NCBI GenBank assembly: GCA_945926705.1
Contig: CAMEMA010000057.1
Span: forward strand, 1-6,546
Reading direction: 5' to 3'
Length of the DNA: 6,546 bases
Origin: an uncultured Clostridia bacterium
GTDB taxonomy: Bacteria > Bacillota > Clostridia > Oscillospirales > Acutalibacteraceae
A program made the position numbers and the translations under genes. Below the pieces are notes generated by a model, which did not search any database, was not told the DNA's origin, and was given only the letters and a program-made list of their open reading frames with translations. Positions 1 through 5,725 of this stretch are shown one piece after another (position 1 is the first letter of the stretch; each line of letters starts with the position of its first letter).

Positions 1-1
1 C

Positions 2-547
2 AAAGAAATAAGCGAAAGCAAAGGAGTTTTAGCAGGTCCGGAGCATTGCGAAAATGTGGGAGCAAAATGGTATGAATCGGGCTCTTCTCAGGCAGCAATA
101 GGACAATCTGACAACATGCTGACACCCATTCAGCTTGCAGCTTACACAGCTACAATAGCAAACGGAGGAAAGCGATATAAAACTCATCTTGTAAGTAAAG
201 TCACCGATTATTCGAGAAATAAAATTATAAAGGAATATACTCCTGAACTTGTTGAGGATGTAGGTATTTCAGAAGAAAATTTGAACGCTGTAAAAGAAGG
301 AATGCGAGAAGTTGCTCTTAGCGGAACTGCACGCGACTTTTCAAGTTATCCCATTCCTATAGCCGCAAAAACGGGTACCGCTCAGAACTCAGGTTCAGAC
401 CATACCACGTTTATATGTTTCGCCCCGTATGATGACCCTAAAATTGCAATTTCAGTTGTGATTGCACACGGGAAAAGCGGACTGGTCTCAAAAAACGTTG
501 CAAGAGATATAATGAATGAATATTTTGGACTTAATTCCCAAAAGTAA
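2..547 (+). CDS. mrdA: Class B penicillin-binding protein (PBP2/MrdA type), C-terminal part, 5' end outside the window
   Basis: This is the C-terminal part of a peptidoglycan DD-transpeptidase, which cross-links stem peptides outside the membrane. The frame is open from base 2, so the GTG near base 56 is an internal valine and not a start. The third active-site motif KTGT is encoded at 368-379, followed by AQNSGSDHTTFICFAPYDDP, the usual 'KTGTAQ...H..F..FAPYDDP' ending of PBP2-type enzymes. The upstream stretch AIGQSDNMLTPIQLAAY and then IANGG is also typical of the family. The SxxK serine and the SxN motif lie upstream and cannot be checked. PBP2 of the elongation complex works with RodA and MreBCD. 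Assignment to PBP2 rather than SpoVD/FtsI rests on the compact C-terminus without PASTA domains and on the adjacent methylglyoxal-synthase-family gene. The class B PBP call is very secure; the subtype is less so. Confidence 0.9.
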   Translation, partial: KEISESKGVLAGPEHCENVGAKWYESGSSQAAIGQSDNMLTPIQLAAYTATIANGGKRYKTHLVSKVTDYSRNKIIKEYTPELVEDVGISEENLNAVKEGMREVALSGTARDFSSYPIPIAAKTGTAQNSGSDHTTFICFAPYDDPKIAISVVIAHGKSGLVSKNVARDIMNEYFGLNSQK

Positions 548-683
548 AAAAATTATTAAAAAAACAATTATCTGATATTCTAAATTCAATTCTTTAACAT
601 ATTTTTTATATTTTAAATTTTCAAAAAATTACATTAATTTGTAGAAGAGTCGAATTTTATCGATAAAAAATATAATAAAAAAA

Positions 684-712
684 TTGACAATTTTCTGGAA
701 ATGTGGTAACAT
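684..712 (+). promoter_or_regulatory. Distal sigma-A-like promoter upstream of the mgsA-like gene
   Basis: A perfect -35 box, TTGACA (684-689), is followed after 17 bp by TAACAT (707-712), a 4/6 match to the -10 consensus. If used, the transcript would have a leader of roughly 200 nt before the mgsA-like start. The -10 is weak, so this may be a minor or activated promoter. Confidence 0.4.
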
Positions 713-795
713 AACCCATAAATAGAAATAATCTTTTTTTAATAAATGTATTCAACAGAAAAGGAGTGAGTACTAAATCGAATTTTTTATAAAGA

Positions 796-825
796 TTGAA
801 ATAATTTTATAAAATGTAGTATAAT
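796..825 (+). promoter_or_regulatory. Proximal sigma-A-like promoter upstream of the mgsA-like gene
   Basis: TTGAAA (796-801) is separated by 18 bp from a perfect TATAAT (820-825). Transcription would start near 832 and leave a leader of about 90 nt before the ATG at 923. This is the best promoter candidate for the mgsA-like gene. AT-rich sequence produces such matches by chance, but the spacing and the perfect -10 favour it. Confidence 0.55.
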
Positions 826-922
826 ATGATTTGTATGCTCATTAAAGTTTTTCAATTTAAAGTATATTTATGCAGAATTTTGAAAAATTTAGTAATATAA
901 ATTATTTAGGAGGAAAAAATAA

Positions 923-1327
923 ATGAACATCGCTCTTGTTGCTCAAGACGCAAAAAAAGAACTTATGGTGAGATTTTGTATAGCATACTGTGGAGTTCTC
1001 AGCAGACATAAGCTGTGCGCTACTGCCGCTACCGGTAAGCTCGTTTCCGAAGCAACCGGTCTTAGGGTAATTAAGTTTTTAGGCGGTTCTCAGGGAGGTT
1101 GTCAACAAATATCTTCCAGAATTTCTTGCGGAGAAATTGACATGGCAATATTCTTCCGTGACGCCGTACATCCTGAACTTATGGGAAAATCCGAAGAAGA
1201 CCTTTTAAGACTTTGTGACGTACATACAATTCCGGTAGCTACAAACATCGCTACTGCAGAAGTGTTGATTCACGGTCTCGAAAGAGGAGATCTTGACTGG
1301 AGAAATATCGGAAGACCGATGATTTAG
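923..1327 (+). CDS. mgsA: Methylglyoxal synthase family protein with substituted catalytic residues
   Basis: This 134-residue cytosolic protein has the methylglyoxal synthase (MGS) fold signature and the usual length. Seen: IALVAQD at the N-terminus (3-9), ATAATGK (33-39), EATG, GGSQGGCQQ (54-62), EIDMAIFFRD (71-80), then LCDVHTIPVATNIATAE and the C-terminal GLERGDLDWRN. True MgsA converts dihydroxyacetone phosphate to methylglyoxal and phosphate. Compared by eye with E. coli MgsA as I remember it, Asp9, Lys12 and Asp80 are kept. The catalytic-base position Asp71 is Cys60, His98 is Met87, Asp101 is Ser90, and two phosphate-site positions are Ala36 and Gly54. The enzyme reaction is therefore doubtful although the gene is intact. 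ATG 923 is preceded by AGGAGG (908-913) at ideal spacing. It probably has its own promoter and ends at the hairpin before hisS. Family membership is secure; activity is not. Confidence 0.9.
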   Translation: MNIALVAQDAKKELMVRFCIAYCGVLSRHKLCATAATGKLVSEATGLRVIKFLGGSQGGCQQISSRISCGEIDMAIFFRDAVHPELMGKSEEDLLRLCDVHTIPVATNIATAEVLIHGLERGDLDWRNIGRPMI

Positions 1328-1354
1328 TCAAATTCTAACATAATTGATATTACA

Positions 1355-1397
1355 GGCTTCTCTGATTTTATAATAGGCTCAGAGAGGTCCTTATTTT
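1355..1397 (+). terminator. Hairpin between the mgsA-like gene and hisS, probable weak terminator or attenuator
   Basis: The arms GGCTTCTCTGA (1355-1365) and TCAGAGAGGTC (1379-1389) pair over 11 positions, two of them G-U, around a 13-nt loop. A T-rich tract, CCTTATTTTAT, follows. It lies 27 nt after the mgsA-like stop codon and about 30 nt before the hisS start. It could end mgsA transcription or modulate read-through into hisS. No T-box features are visible in this short spacer, and the T-run is interrupted. Confidence 0.55.
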
Positions 1398-1420
1398 ATA
1401 AAACGAAAAGGGTGTTTATC

Positions 1421-2707
1421 TTGAATATTATTACTAAAAGAATCAGAGGAATGCAAGATGTACTTCCACAAGAAAGCAAAGAATGGGAAACAGTGGAAAA
1501 AATAATGAAAGAAGAAGCAGAGCTCTATGGATTTAAATCCATCCGTACCCCTATTTTGGAACATACAGAACTTTTTGAACGTTCCGTCGGAGATACTTCA
1601 GATGTTGTGGAAAAAGAAATGTACACTTTCAATGATAAAGGTAACCGCTCAGTTACCTTAAGACCTGAAGGTACTGCCGGTGTTTTAAGAGCGGTTTTGG
1701 AAAACGGACTTCATAACAATCCCCTACCGTTAAAATTGATGTATGTTTCATCATGCTATAGGTACGAAAAACCTCAATCAGGAAGATATCGGGAATTTTT
1801 TCAATTTGGTTTGGAAATTATAGGAGCATCAGACGTTCTTGCAGATATTCAACTGATATGCACAGCAGACTCCATTTTAAAGAGACTGGGTATTAACTCA
1901 GTAAGTTTAGAAATAAATTCAATAGGATGTCCGTGTTGCAGAAAAAAATTTAATGAAGCTCTCAAAAATTATTTTGAAATACATAGTAGTAAACTTTGTC
2001 AAACATGCAAAGATAGGCTTTACAGAAATCCAATGCGTATATTTGATTGCAAAAATCCCGAATGCGGTGAAATTTGCAAAGGAGCTCCTGTAATATTGGA
2101 TTATATTTGTGAAAAATGTTCCTCGCATTTTGAAAAATTAAAAACTCTTTTGAAAAGCGTAAAAATAAACTACAAAATCAATCCGGAAATTGTAAGAGGA
2201 TTAGATTATTATTCAAAAACGGTATTTGAATTCGTATGTAATATCGACGGAACAAATCTTACTTTATGCGGAGGAGGGCGATACGACGACCTATCTGAAA
2301 TTTTAGGAGGTCCTTCTTTACCCGCTATAGGATTCGGCATGGGAATCGAAAGAATTCTTATGGTTATGAAAAAACAAAATGCATTTTTCGAAAAACCTTC
2401 TTCCCCTGAAATTTATATAGCTCCGCTCGGTGAAAAAGCTGTTCCAAAAGCCTTAGAACTCTGCGAAATTCTAAGACGTTCATCTATTTTTGCGGAAACA
2501 GACATCATGAACAGAAACTTAAAATCCCAAATGAAGTATGCAGACAAGATAAACTCCCGATACACTTTAGTACTCGGAGATGAAGAAATTCAATCCGGAA
2601 AAGCAAAGATAAAAGAAATGAAAAATTCAAAAGAATACGAAATTTTTCTGAATGAAAACTTTATAAACAATTTTCTGGATATACAATTTAAAAACTATAA
2701 TATTTAA
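1421..2707 (+). CDS. hisS: Histidyl-tRNA synthetase
   Basis: HisRS is a cytosolic class II synthetase that charges tRNA-His using ATP and histidine. I chose the TTG at 1421, giving 428 residues that begin MNIITKRIRGMQDVLP, because AAAAGGGTG lies about 7 nt upstream; a GTG at 1412 is possible but would overlap that site. Motif 1 covers about 38-58 with TPILEHTELFERSVG. TLRPEGTAG (79-87) and motif 2, with CYRYEKPQSGRYREFFQFG (112-130), follow. The HisRS-specific RGLDYYSKTVFEF (259-271) and motif 3, GFGMGIERI (304-312), complete the catalytic core. The anticodon-binding domain occupies roughly 328-428. The length is normal. A segment at 170-233 contains ten cysteines, including CPCC, CQTC and CEKC, which suggests a metal-binding insertion. 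The gene is convergent with dus, 19 nt away. It is not a HisZ paralogue, because the active-site motifs are intact. Confidence 0.97.
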   Translation: MNIITKRIRGMQDVLPQESKEWETVEKIMKEEAELYGFKSIRTPILEHTELFERSVGDTSDVVEKEMYTFNDKGNRSVTLRPEGTAGVLRAVLENGLHNNPLPLKLMYVSSCYRYEKPQSGRYREFFQFGLEIIGASDVLADIQLICTADSILKRLGINSVSLEINSIGCPCCRKKFNEALKNYFEIHSSKLCQTCKDRLYRNPMRIFDCKNPECGEICKGAPVILDYICEKCSSHFEKLKTLLKSVKINYKINPEIVRGLDYYSKTVFEFVCNIDGTNLTLCGGGRYDDLSEILGGPSLPAIGFGMGIERILMVMKKQNAFFEKPSSPEIYIAPLGEKAVPKALELCEILRRSSIFAETDIMNRNLKSQMKYADKINSRYTLVLGDEEIQSGKAKIKEMKNSKEYEIFLNENFINNFLDIQFKNYNI

Positions 2708-2726
2708 TTTTTAATAAAATACGGTT

Positions 2727-3698
2727 TTATATTGATATATCAGATATTTTTTCACATAAAGTAAAAATTTCTTCCATACTTTCCGCTTGAAACACGATTT
2801 TTCTGTATTTTGCCGCATTTGGAATATCTTTAATATATGAAGCCATATGCTTTCTGACCTCTTTAATTCCTCTTTCCTGACCTTTATACGTACAAATTTT
2901 CTGAATGTGCATTTTTATTATTTCGATTTTTTCTTTAATTGAAGGCGCAATCCATTTTTGATTTTCAATAATTCCCTTATTTATTTCTGAAAAAATCCAA
3001 GGGTTACCAATCGATGCTCTTCCTACTGTAACCATATCACAATTGGTAAATTCCATTAATCGTTTGGCCGAAGCTAAATCTACTATATCTCCGTTTCCTA
3101 TAACAGGGATTTTTATATTTTCTTTAACTTGTTTTATAATTTCTAAATCACTTTTTCCGGAATATCCTTGTTCCTTTGTTCTTCCATGTATAGTTATCGC
3201 ATCTGCTCCGGCAAGTTCACATATTTTTGCAACTTCTACAGCGTTAACTGTTTTGCTATTCCATCCGGAACGAATTTTTACAGTCACCGGTACCGGAGAA
3301 ACAGATTTGCTTGCTCGGACAATTTCACCACACAAATCGGGATTTCTCATCAAAGCTGAACCTGAATTTTCTTTAACTATCTTCGTAGCCGGACATCCCA
3401 TATTTATGTCTATAATGTCCGGTAAAATTCCATTTTCCGCAATAATATTAATTGCTTGCGAAAAATCCGAAGGAGTATTTCCAAATAACTGTATAGCAAA
3501 TGGATTATCATATTTTGAACGGTTCATAAGCTCAAAAGTTTTTTTACTGTTGTAAATAAGACCTTTAGTGCTTATCATTTCACTTGTAAAATAAGCCGCT
3601 CCGCAGAGTGCACAAACTTCCCTGAAAGCTTTATCCGTAACCCCTGCCATAGGAGCGAGCGCAGCAATTCCATTTATTTTAACGTTTCCTATATTCAT
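2727..3698 (-). CDS. dus: tRNA-dihydrouridine synthase, DusB-like
   Basis: This FMN enzyme reduces uridines in the tRNA D-loop region to dihydrouridine with NADPH. The 323-residue product is full length. LAPMAGVTDKAFR (14-26) is the N-terminal FMN-site signature. IDINMGCPATK (96-106) carries the catalytic Cys102, and TVKIRSGW (139-146) holds the FMN-contacting lysine. ITIHGRT (169-174) holds the conserved histidine, and IGNGDI (200-205) with VGRASIGNPWIF (225-236) completes the TIM-barrel phosphate site. The C-terminal part, from about 255, is the helical tRNA-binding domain. VGRASIGNPWIF and the overall length resemble DusB/Dus1 of bacteria more than DusA or DusC. The start ATG at 3698 is preceded by AAAAAGGAAT at proper spacing. 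The gene is divergent from alr and convergent with hisS, so it appears to be transcribed alone. The family call is secure; the exact target uridine is unknown. Confidence 0.95.
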   Translation of the reverse strand: MNIGNVKINGIAALAPMAGVTDKAFREVCALCGAAYFTSEMISTKGLIYNSKKTFELMNRSKYDNPFAIQLFGNTPSDFSQAINIIAENGILPDIIDINMGCPATKIVKENSGSALMRNPDLCGEIVRASKSVSPVPVTVKIRSGWNSKTVNAVEVAKICELAGADAITIHGRTKEQGYSGKSDLEIIKQVKENIKIPVIGNGDIVDLASAKRLMEFTNCDMVTVGRASIGNPWIFSEINKGIIENQKWIAPSIKEKIEIIKMHIQKICTYKGQERGIKEVRKHMASYIKDIPNAAKYRKIVFQAESMEEIFTLCEKISDISI

Positions 3699-3729
3699 AA
3701 TTATTCCTTTTTACTACATTTAACTTAAA

Positions 3730-3753
3730 AATTATGAAAAAAATTTCATAATT
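3730..3753. repeat. Perfect 10-bp inverted repeat in the dus/alr divergent region
   Basis: AATTATGAAA (3730-3739) and TTTCATAATT (3744-3753) are perfect reverse complements separated by AAAA. The element sits about 30 bp upstream of the dus start. On the - strand it lies between a TTGAAA (3756-3761) and a CATAAT (3731-3736), a possible dus promoter whose 19-bp spacer is too long to be convincing. It could be an operator for a dimeric regulator or a cruciform-prone AT palindrome. It does not match Fur, PerR, Rex or LexA boxes as I know them. Confidence 0.5.
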
Positions 3754-3819
3754 GATTTCAAAAATAAATTTCTTATTTTGTGTTTTTGGTTTTATACAAT
3801 TAATCTTACAAATATTATT

Positions 3820-3846
3820 TTAACATCGATACAAATGTGATATAAC
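3820..3846 (+). promoter_or_regulatory. Candidate alr promoter with extended -10
   Basis: TGATATAAC (3838-3846) has the extended -10 layout, TG-N-TATAAC. Upstream, TTAACA (3820-3825) matches the -35 consensus at five of six positions with a 15-bp spacer; TTTAAC one base earlier gives 16 bp. The spacer is short, but the TG extension can compensate. Transcription would begin around 3853, about 30 nt before the alr start codon. A second TATACT at 3853-3858 lacks a matching -35. Confidence 0.4.
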
Positions 3847-3883
3847 ATAAAATATACTATATCAAAGATTGGAGATTCTTAAA

Positions 3884-5068
3884 TTGGAAAGTTTTTCAAA
3901 ACGCAGTTGGGCAGAAATAGATTTAAATGCTCTTGAGTATAATTTTAACAGTATAAAAAGCAAATTGTCAAAAAACACAAAACTTTTATGTGTCCTAAAA
4001 GCCGATGCTTACGGTCACGGAGCAGGTTTTTTGGTCAAGGAATACGAAAGATTGGGTGCAGATTGGTATGGTGTTTCAAACATAGACGAAGCCATACAAC
4101 TTAGGAAAAACGGAGCTAAGAAACCCATACTGATTTTTGGGTACACAGACCCCGACATGGCAGAATTTCTCTATAAATATGATATTTCTCAATCAGTTTT
4201 CTCTTATGAATATGCACTAGAACTTTGCAAAAGATGCAGAAAATCAAATTTTAAACTTAAAATTCATTTAAAAATCGACACGGGAATGAGCAGAATAGGT
4301 TTTTTCAGTCAAACTGAAAAAGATATAAAAAAATCAGTTTCAGAAATTGAAAATATAAAAAATAACATACCTGAACTTGAATTTGAAGGAATTTTCACTC
4401 ATTTTTCCGTTTCAGATGATGTATCAAATAATTACGATTACACGATTATGCAATTTCAAAATTTTAAATCAATAATTAAAAACCTTGAAGAGAAAGGAAT
4501 CGAAATCCCCATAAAACATTGCTGCAACAGCGGTGGAATAATAAGTTTTCCCGAGATGCATCTTGATATGGTAAGAGCCGGAGTAATACTTTACGGATTA
4601 TACCCATCAGAAGAATTAAAAAATAAGATAAAATTAAAACCTTTAATGCAACTTAAAACAGTTGTTTCGCAAGTCAAAACCATACCTTCAGGCGTAAGTA
4701 TAAGTTATGGTCGTACCTTTAAATCGGAACACGAAATGAAAGTAGCTTCCGTTTCTATTGGTTACGCCGATGGATATTCACTTCGTTTTTCAAACAATGC
4801 TCAAATGATTGTCTGTAAAAAACGTGTTCCTGTCGTGGGAAGAGTTTGTATGGACCAACTTATGCTTGACGTCACAAATATTCCCGATGTAAAAGAAGGA
4901 GACGAGGTTACTGTTTTCGGAATGTCTGAAAATGAATTCCTTTCTGTGGATGAATTGGCACAGCGAATAAATACCATAAATTACGAAATTGTATGTCTTA
5001 TAGGAAAACGTGTACCTAGAATTTACTTTAAAAACGGAGAAATAGTGGGAAAAGTGAGTTATTTATAG
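3884..5068 (+). CDS. alr: Alanine racemase
   Basis: Alr is a cytosolic PLP enzyme that interconverts L- and D-alanine and supplies D-alanine for peptidoglycan. I chose TTG 3884, giving 394 residues beginning MESFSKRSWAEIDL, because GGAG (3871-3874) lies 9 nt upstream; an in-frame TTG at 3869 would overlap that site. VLKADAYGHG holds the PLP lysine, Lys39. KIDTGMSRIGF (130-140) holds the carbamylatable lysine and Arg137. His173 follows, then NSGG (216-219), RAGVILYGLYP (231-241, Arg231 near the PLP pyridine), and VSISYGRTF (271-279) with the catalytic Tyr275. GYADGY (293-298) and CMDQ (322-325) complete the active site. The N-terminal TIM barrel and C-terminal beta domain are both present at normal size. 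The common NSAA is NSGG here, a minor variation. The gene has its own promoter region divergent from dus and is followed by the kinase/STAS pair after 227 bp. Confidence 0.97.
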   Translation: MESFSKRSWAEIDLNALEYNFNSIKSKLSKNTKLLCVLKADAYGHGAGFLVKEYERLGADWYGVSNIDEAIQLRKNGAKKPILIFGYTDPDMAEFLYKYDISQSVFSYEYALELCKRCRKSNFKLKIHLKIDTGMSRIGFFSQTEKDIKKSVSEIENIKNNIPELEFEGIFTHFSVSDDVSNNYDYTIMQFQNFKSIIKNLEEKGIEIPIKHCCNSGGIISFPEMHLDMVRAGVILYGLYPSEELKNKIKLKPLMQLKTVVSQVKTIPSGVSISYGRTFKSEHEMKVASVSIGYADGYSLRFSNNAQMIVCKKRVPVVGRVCMDQLMLDVTNIPDVKEGDEVTVFGMSENEFLSVDELAQRINTINYEIVCLIGKRVPRIYFKNGEIVGKVSYL

Positions 5069-5143
5069 CAATAAATGGCTAAAGTGTATCTTAAATACAT
5101 AAATAATAATTTAAAAACGAGCATTGTCGGAATTGCTTATGCT

Positions 5144-5192
5144 AAAATGTTGAAAATATTGTGGAAAATGTTTAAAAATGTGAAATTCACAT
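5144..5192. promoter_or_regulatory. Regulatory-looking tract upstream of the kinase/STAS promoter
   Basis: AAAATGT occurs three times, at 5144-5150, 5165-5171 and 5175-5181, with start-to-start spacings of 21 and 10 bp, close to two helical turns and one. The last copy runs into a palindrome, ATGTGAAATTCACAT (5178-5192), with 7-bp perfect arms around one base. The tract ends about 40 bp before the -35 box at 5231, a usual position for an activator. This is a pattern observation only; no known regulator box fits well. Confidence 0.3.
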
Positions 5193-5230
5193 CCTAATTA
5201 AATATTTTAACAAAAAAATCAATTAAAGTA

Positions 5231-5259
5231 TTGAATTATAATAATAAATGCTATATAAT
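5231..5259 (+). promoter_or_regulatory. Strong sigma-A-like promoter of the kinase/STAS operon
   Basis: TTGAAT (5231-5236) is followed, after exactly 17 bp, by a perfect TATAAT (5254-5259). Transcription would start near 5266 and leave a leader of about 30 nt. Together with the terminator at 6080-6107 this defines a two-gene transcription unit separate from alr. No alternative-sigma (SigB/SigF-like) promoter was recognised. Confidence 0.65.
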
Positions 5260-5295
5260 ATTAATCGTAGTAATTGGAGAAAGGCGGAATGATTT

Positions 5296-5712
5296 GTGGA
5301 AGAAAAAAATTTAATCGTATCCGCTGAAATTGCCGATTGGCATGTCCTGCATGATTATTTGCGTAATTTTATGGAAAAATTAGATATTCCAAATAAGATA
5401 ATAAACCACATAATTATCGCCAGTGAAGAAATCTTTGTTAACATTGCCACTTACGCCTATCCCAATTCTTGCGGATATATAAATGTAAATATTATATATA
5501 TCCCAGATAATGGAATTCTAAAAATAAAATTCATAGACCAGGGTATTCCATTTAATCCTACTTTAGTATCGGCACCTAATATTAAAGAAAAAATCGAAAA
5601 CAGAAAAATCGGCGGTTTAGGTATATTCATAGTCAACAAGCTTATGGATAATGTTGAATATGTATATATGAGCGGAAAAAACAATTTAACAATAACCAAA
5701 AAAACAAAATAG
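5296..5712 (+). CDS. RsbW/SpoIIAB-like anti-sigma factor / serine kinase (HATPase_c_2 domain)
   Basis: This 138-residue soluble protein is a GHKL ATP-binding domain of the RsbW/SpoIIAB type. Such proteins bind a partner, often a sigma factor, and phosphorylate a cognate STAS antagonist. The N-box is SEEIFVNIATYAYP (43-56), with Glu45 and Asn49 in the positions of the general base and the Mg-binding residue. The G1 box is IDQGIPFNP (80-88, Asp81 and Gly83), and the G2 box is IGGLGIFIVNKLMD (105-118). The length fits the family. The GTG start at 5296 is the first in-frame start after a TGA and has GGCGG 8 nt upstream. An out-of-frame ATG at 5289 sits closer to GGAG and meets a run of seven A. 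The stop codon overlaps the ribosome site of the STAS gene, which implies translational coupling. No sigma factor is adjacent, so the target is unknown. Confidence 0.9.
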   Translation: MEEKNLIVSAEIADWHVLHDYLRNFMEKLDIPNKIINHIIIASEEIFVNIATYAYPNSCGYINVNIIYIPDNGILKIKFIDQGIPFNPTLVSAPNIKEKIENRKIGGLGIFIVNKLMDNVEYVYMSGKNNLTITKKTK

Positions 5713-5725
5713 GAGGTATTTTGAG

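Larger units (their letters stand above)
548..922. other. AT-rich intergenic region between the PBP gene and the mgsA-like gene
   Basis: This 375 bp gap has no convincing gene. I see no GC-rich hairpin with a T-run after the PBP stop codon, so transcription may not end sharply there. The region contains a perfect 14-bp palindrome, TTTTATCGATAAAA, at 655-668. It also holds two sigma-A-like promoters (684-712 and 796-825) and an unused strong Shine-Dalgarno-like stretch, AAAAGGAGTGAG, near 759-770. That stretch is followed only by very short open frames. The leader from the second promoter to the mgsA-like start is about 90 nt and shows no riboswitch I can recognise. Confidence 0.6.

Noticed and set aside
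655..668. Palindrome TTTTATCGATAAAA
   Set aside because: A 14-bp AT-rich palindrome is not unusual in such DNA, and it does not match an operator I know.
747..770. Seven-codon ORF starting ATG TAT TCA in the gap before the mgsA-like gene
   Set aside because: It is far too short, has no ribosome site of its own and ends inside the orphan AAAAGGAGTGAG stretch.
1919..2128. Open frame on the - strand inside hisS
   Set aside because: It lies opposite the cysteine-rich part of HisRS and has no domain or ribosome-site support.
2714..2730. Weak AT-only hairpin (ATAAAAT / GTTTTAT) between the convergent hisS and dus genes
   Set aside because: The stem is about 7 pairs of almost only A-T plus one wobble, and it overlaps the dus stop codon; it is too weak to call a bidirectional terminator.
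3043..3555. Open frames on the + strand inside dus
   Set aside because: They are antisense shadows of a gene with unmistakable Dus motifs, and they lack ribosome sites and recognisable domains.
5120..5143. AGCAT...ATGCT inverted repeat after alr as a possible alr terminator
   Set aside because: Only five base pairs around a 14-nt loop and no T-run follows.
5178..5192. CRP-like site TGTGA...TCACA
   Set aside because: The half-sites are only 3 bp apart, against the 6 bp of a CRP box, and CRP of this kind is not expected in Clostridia.
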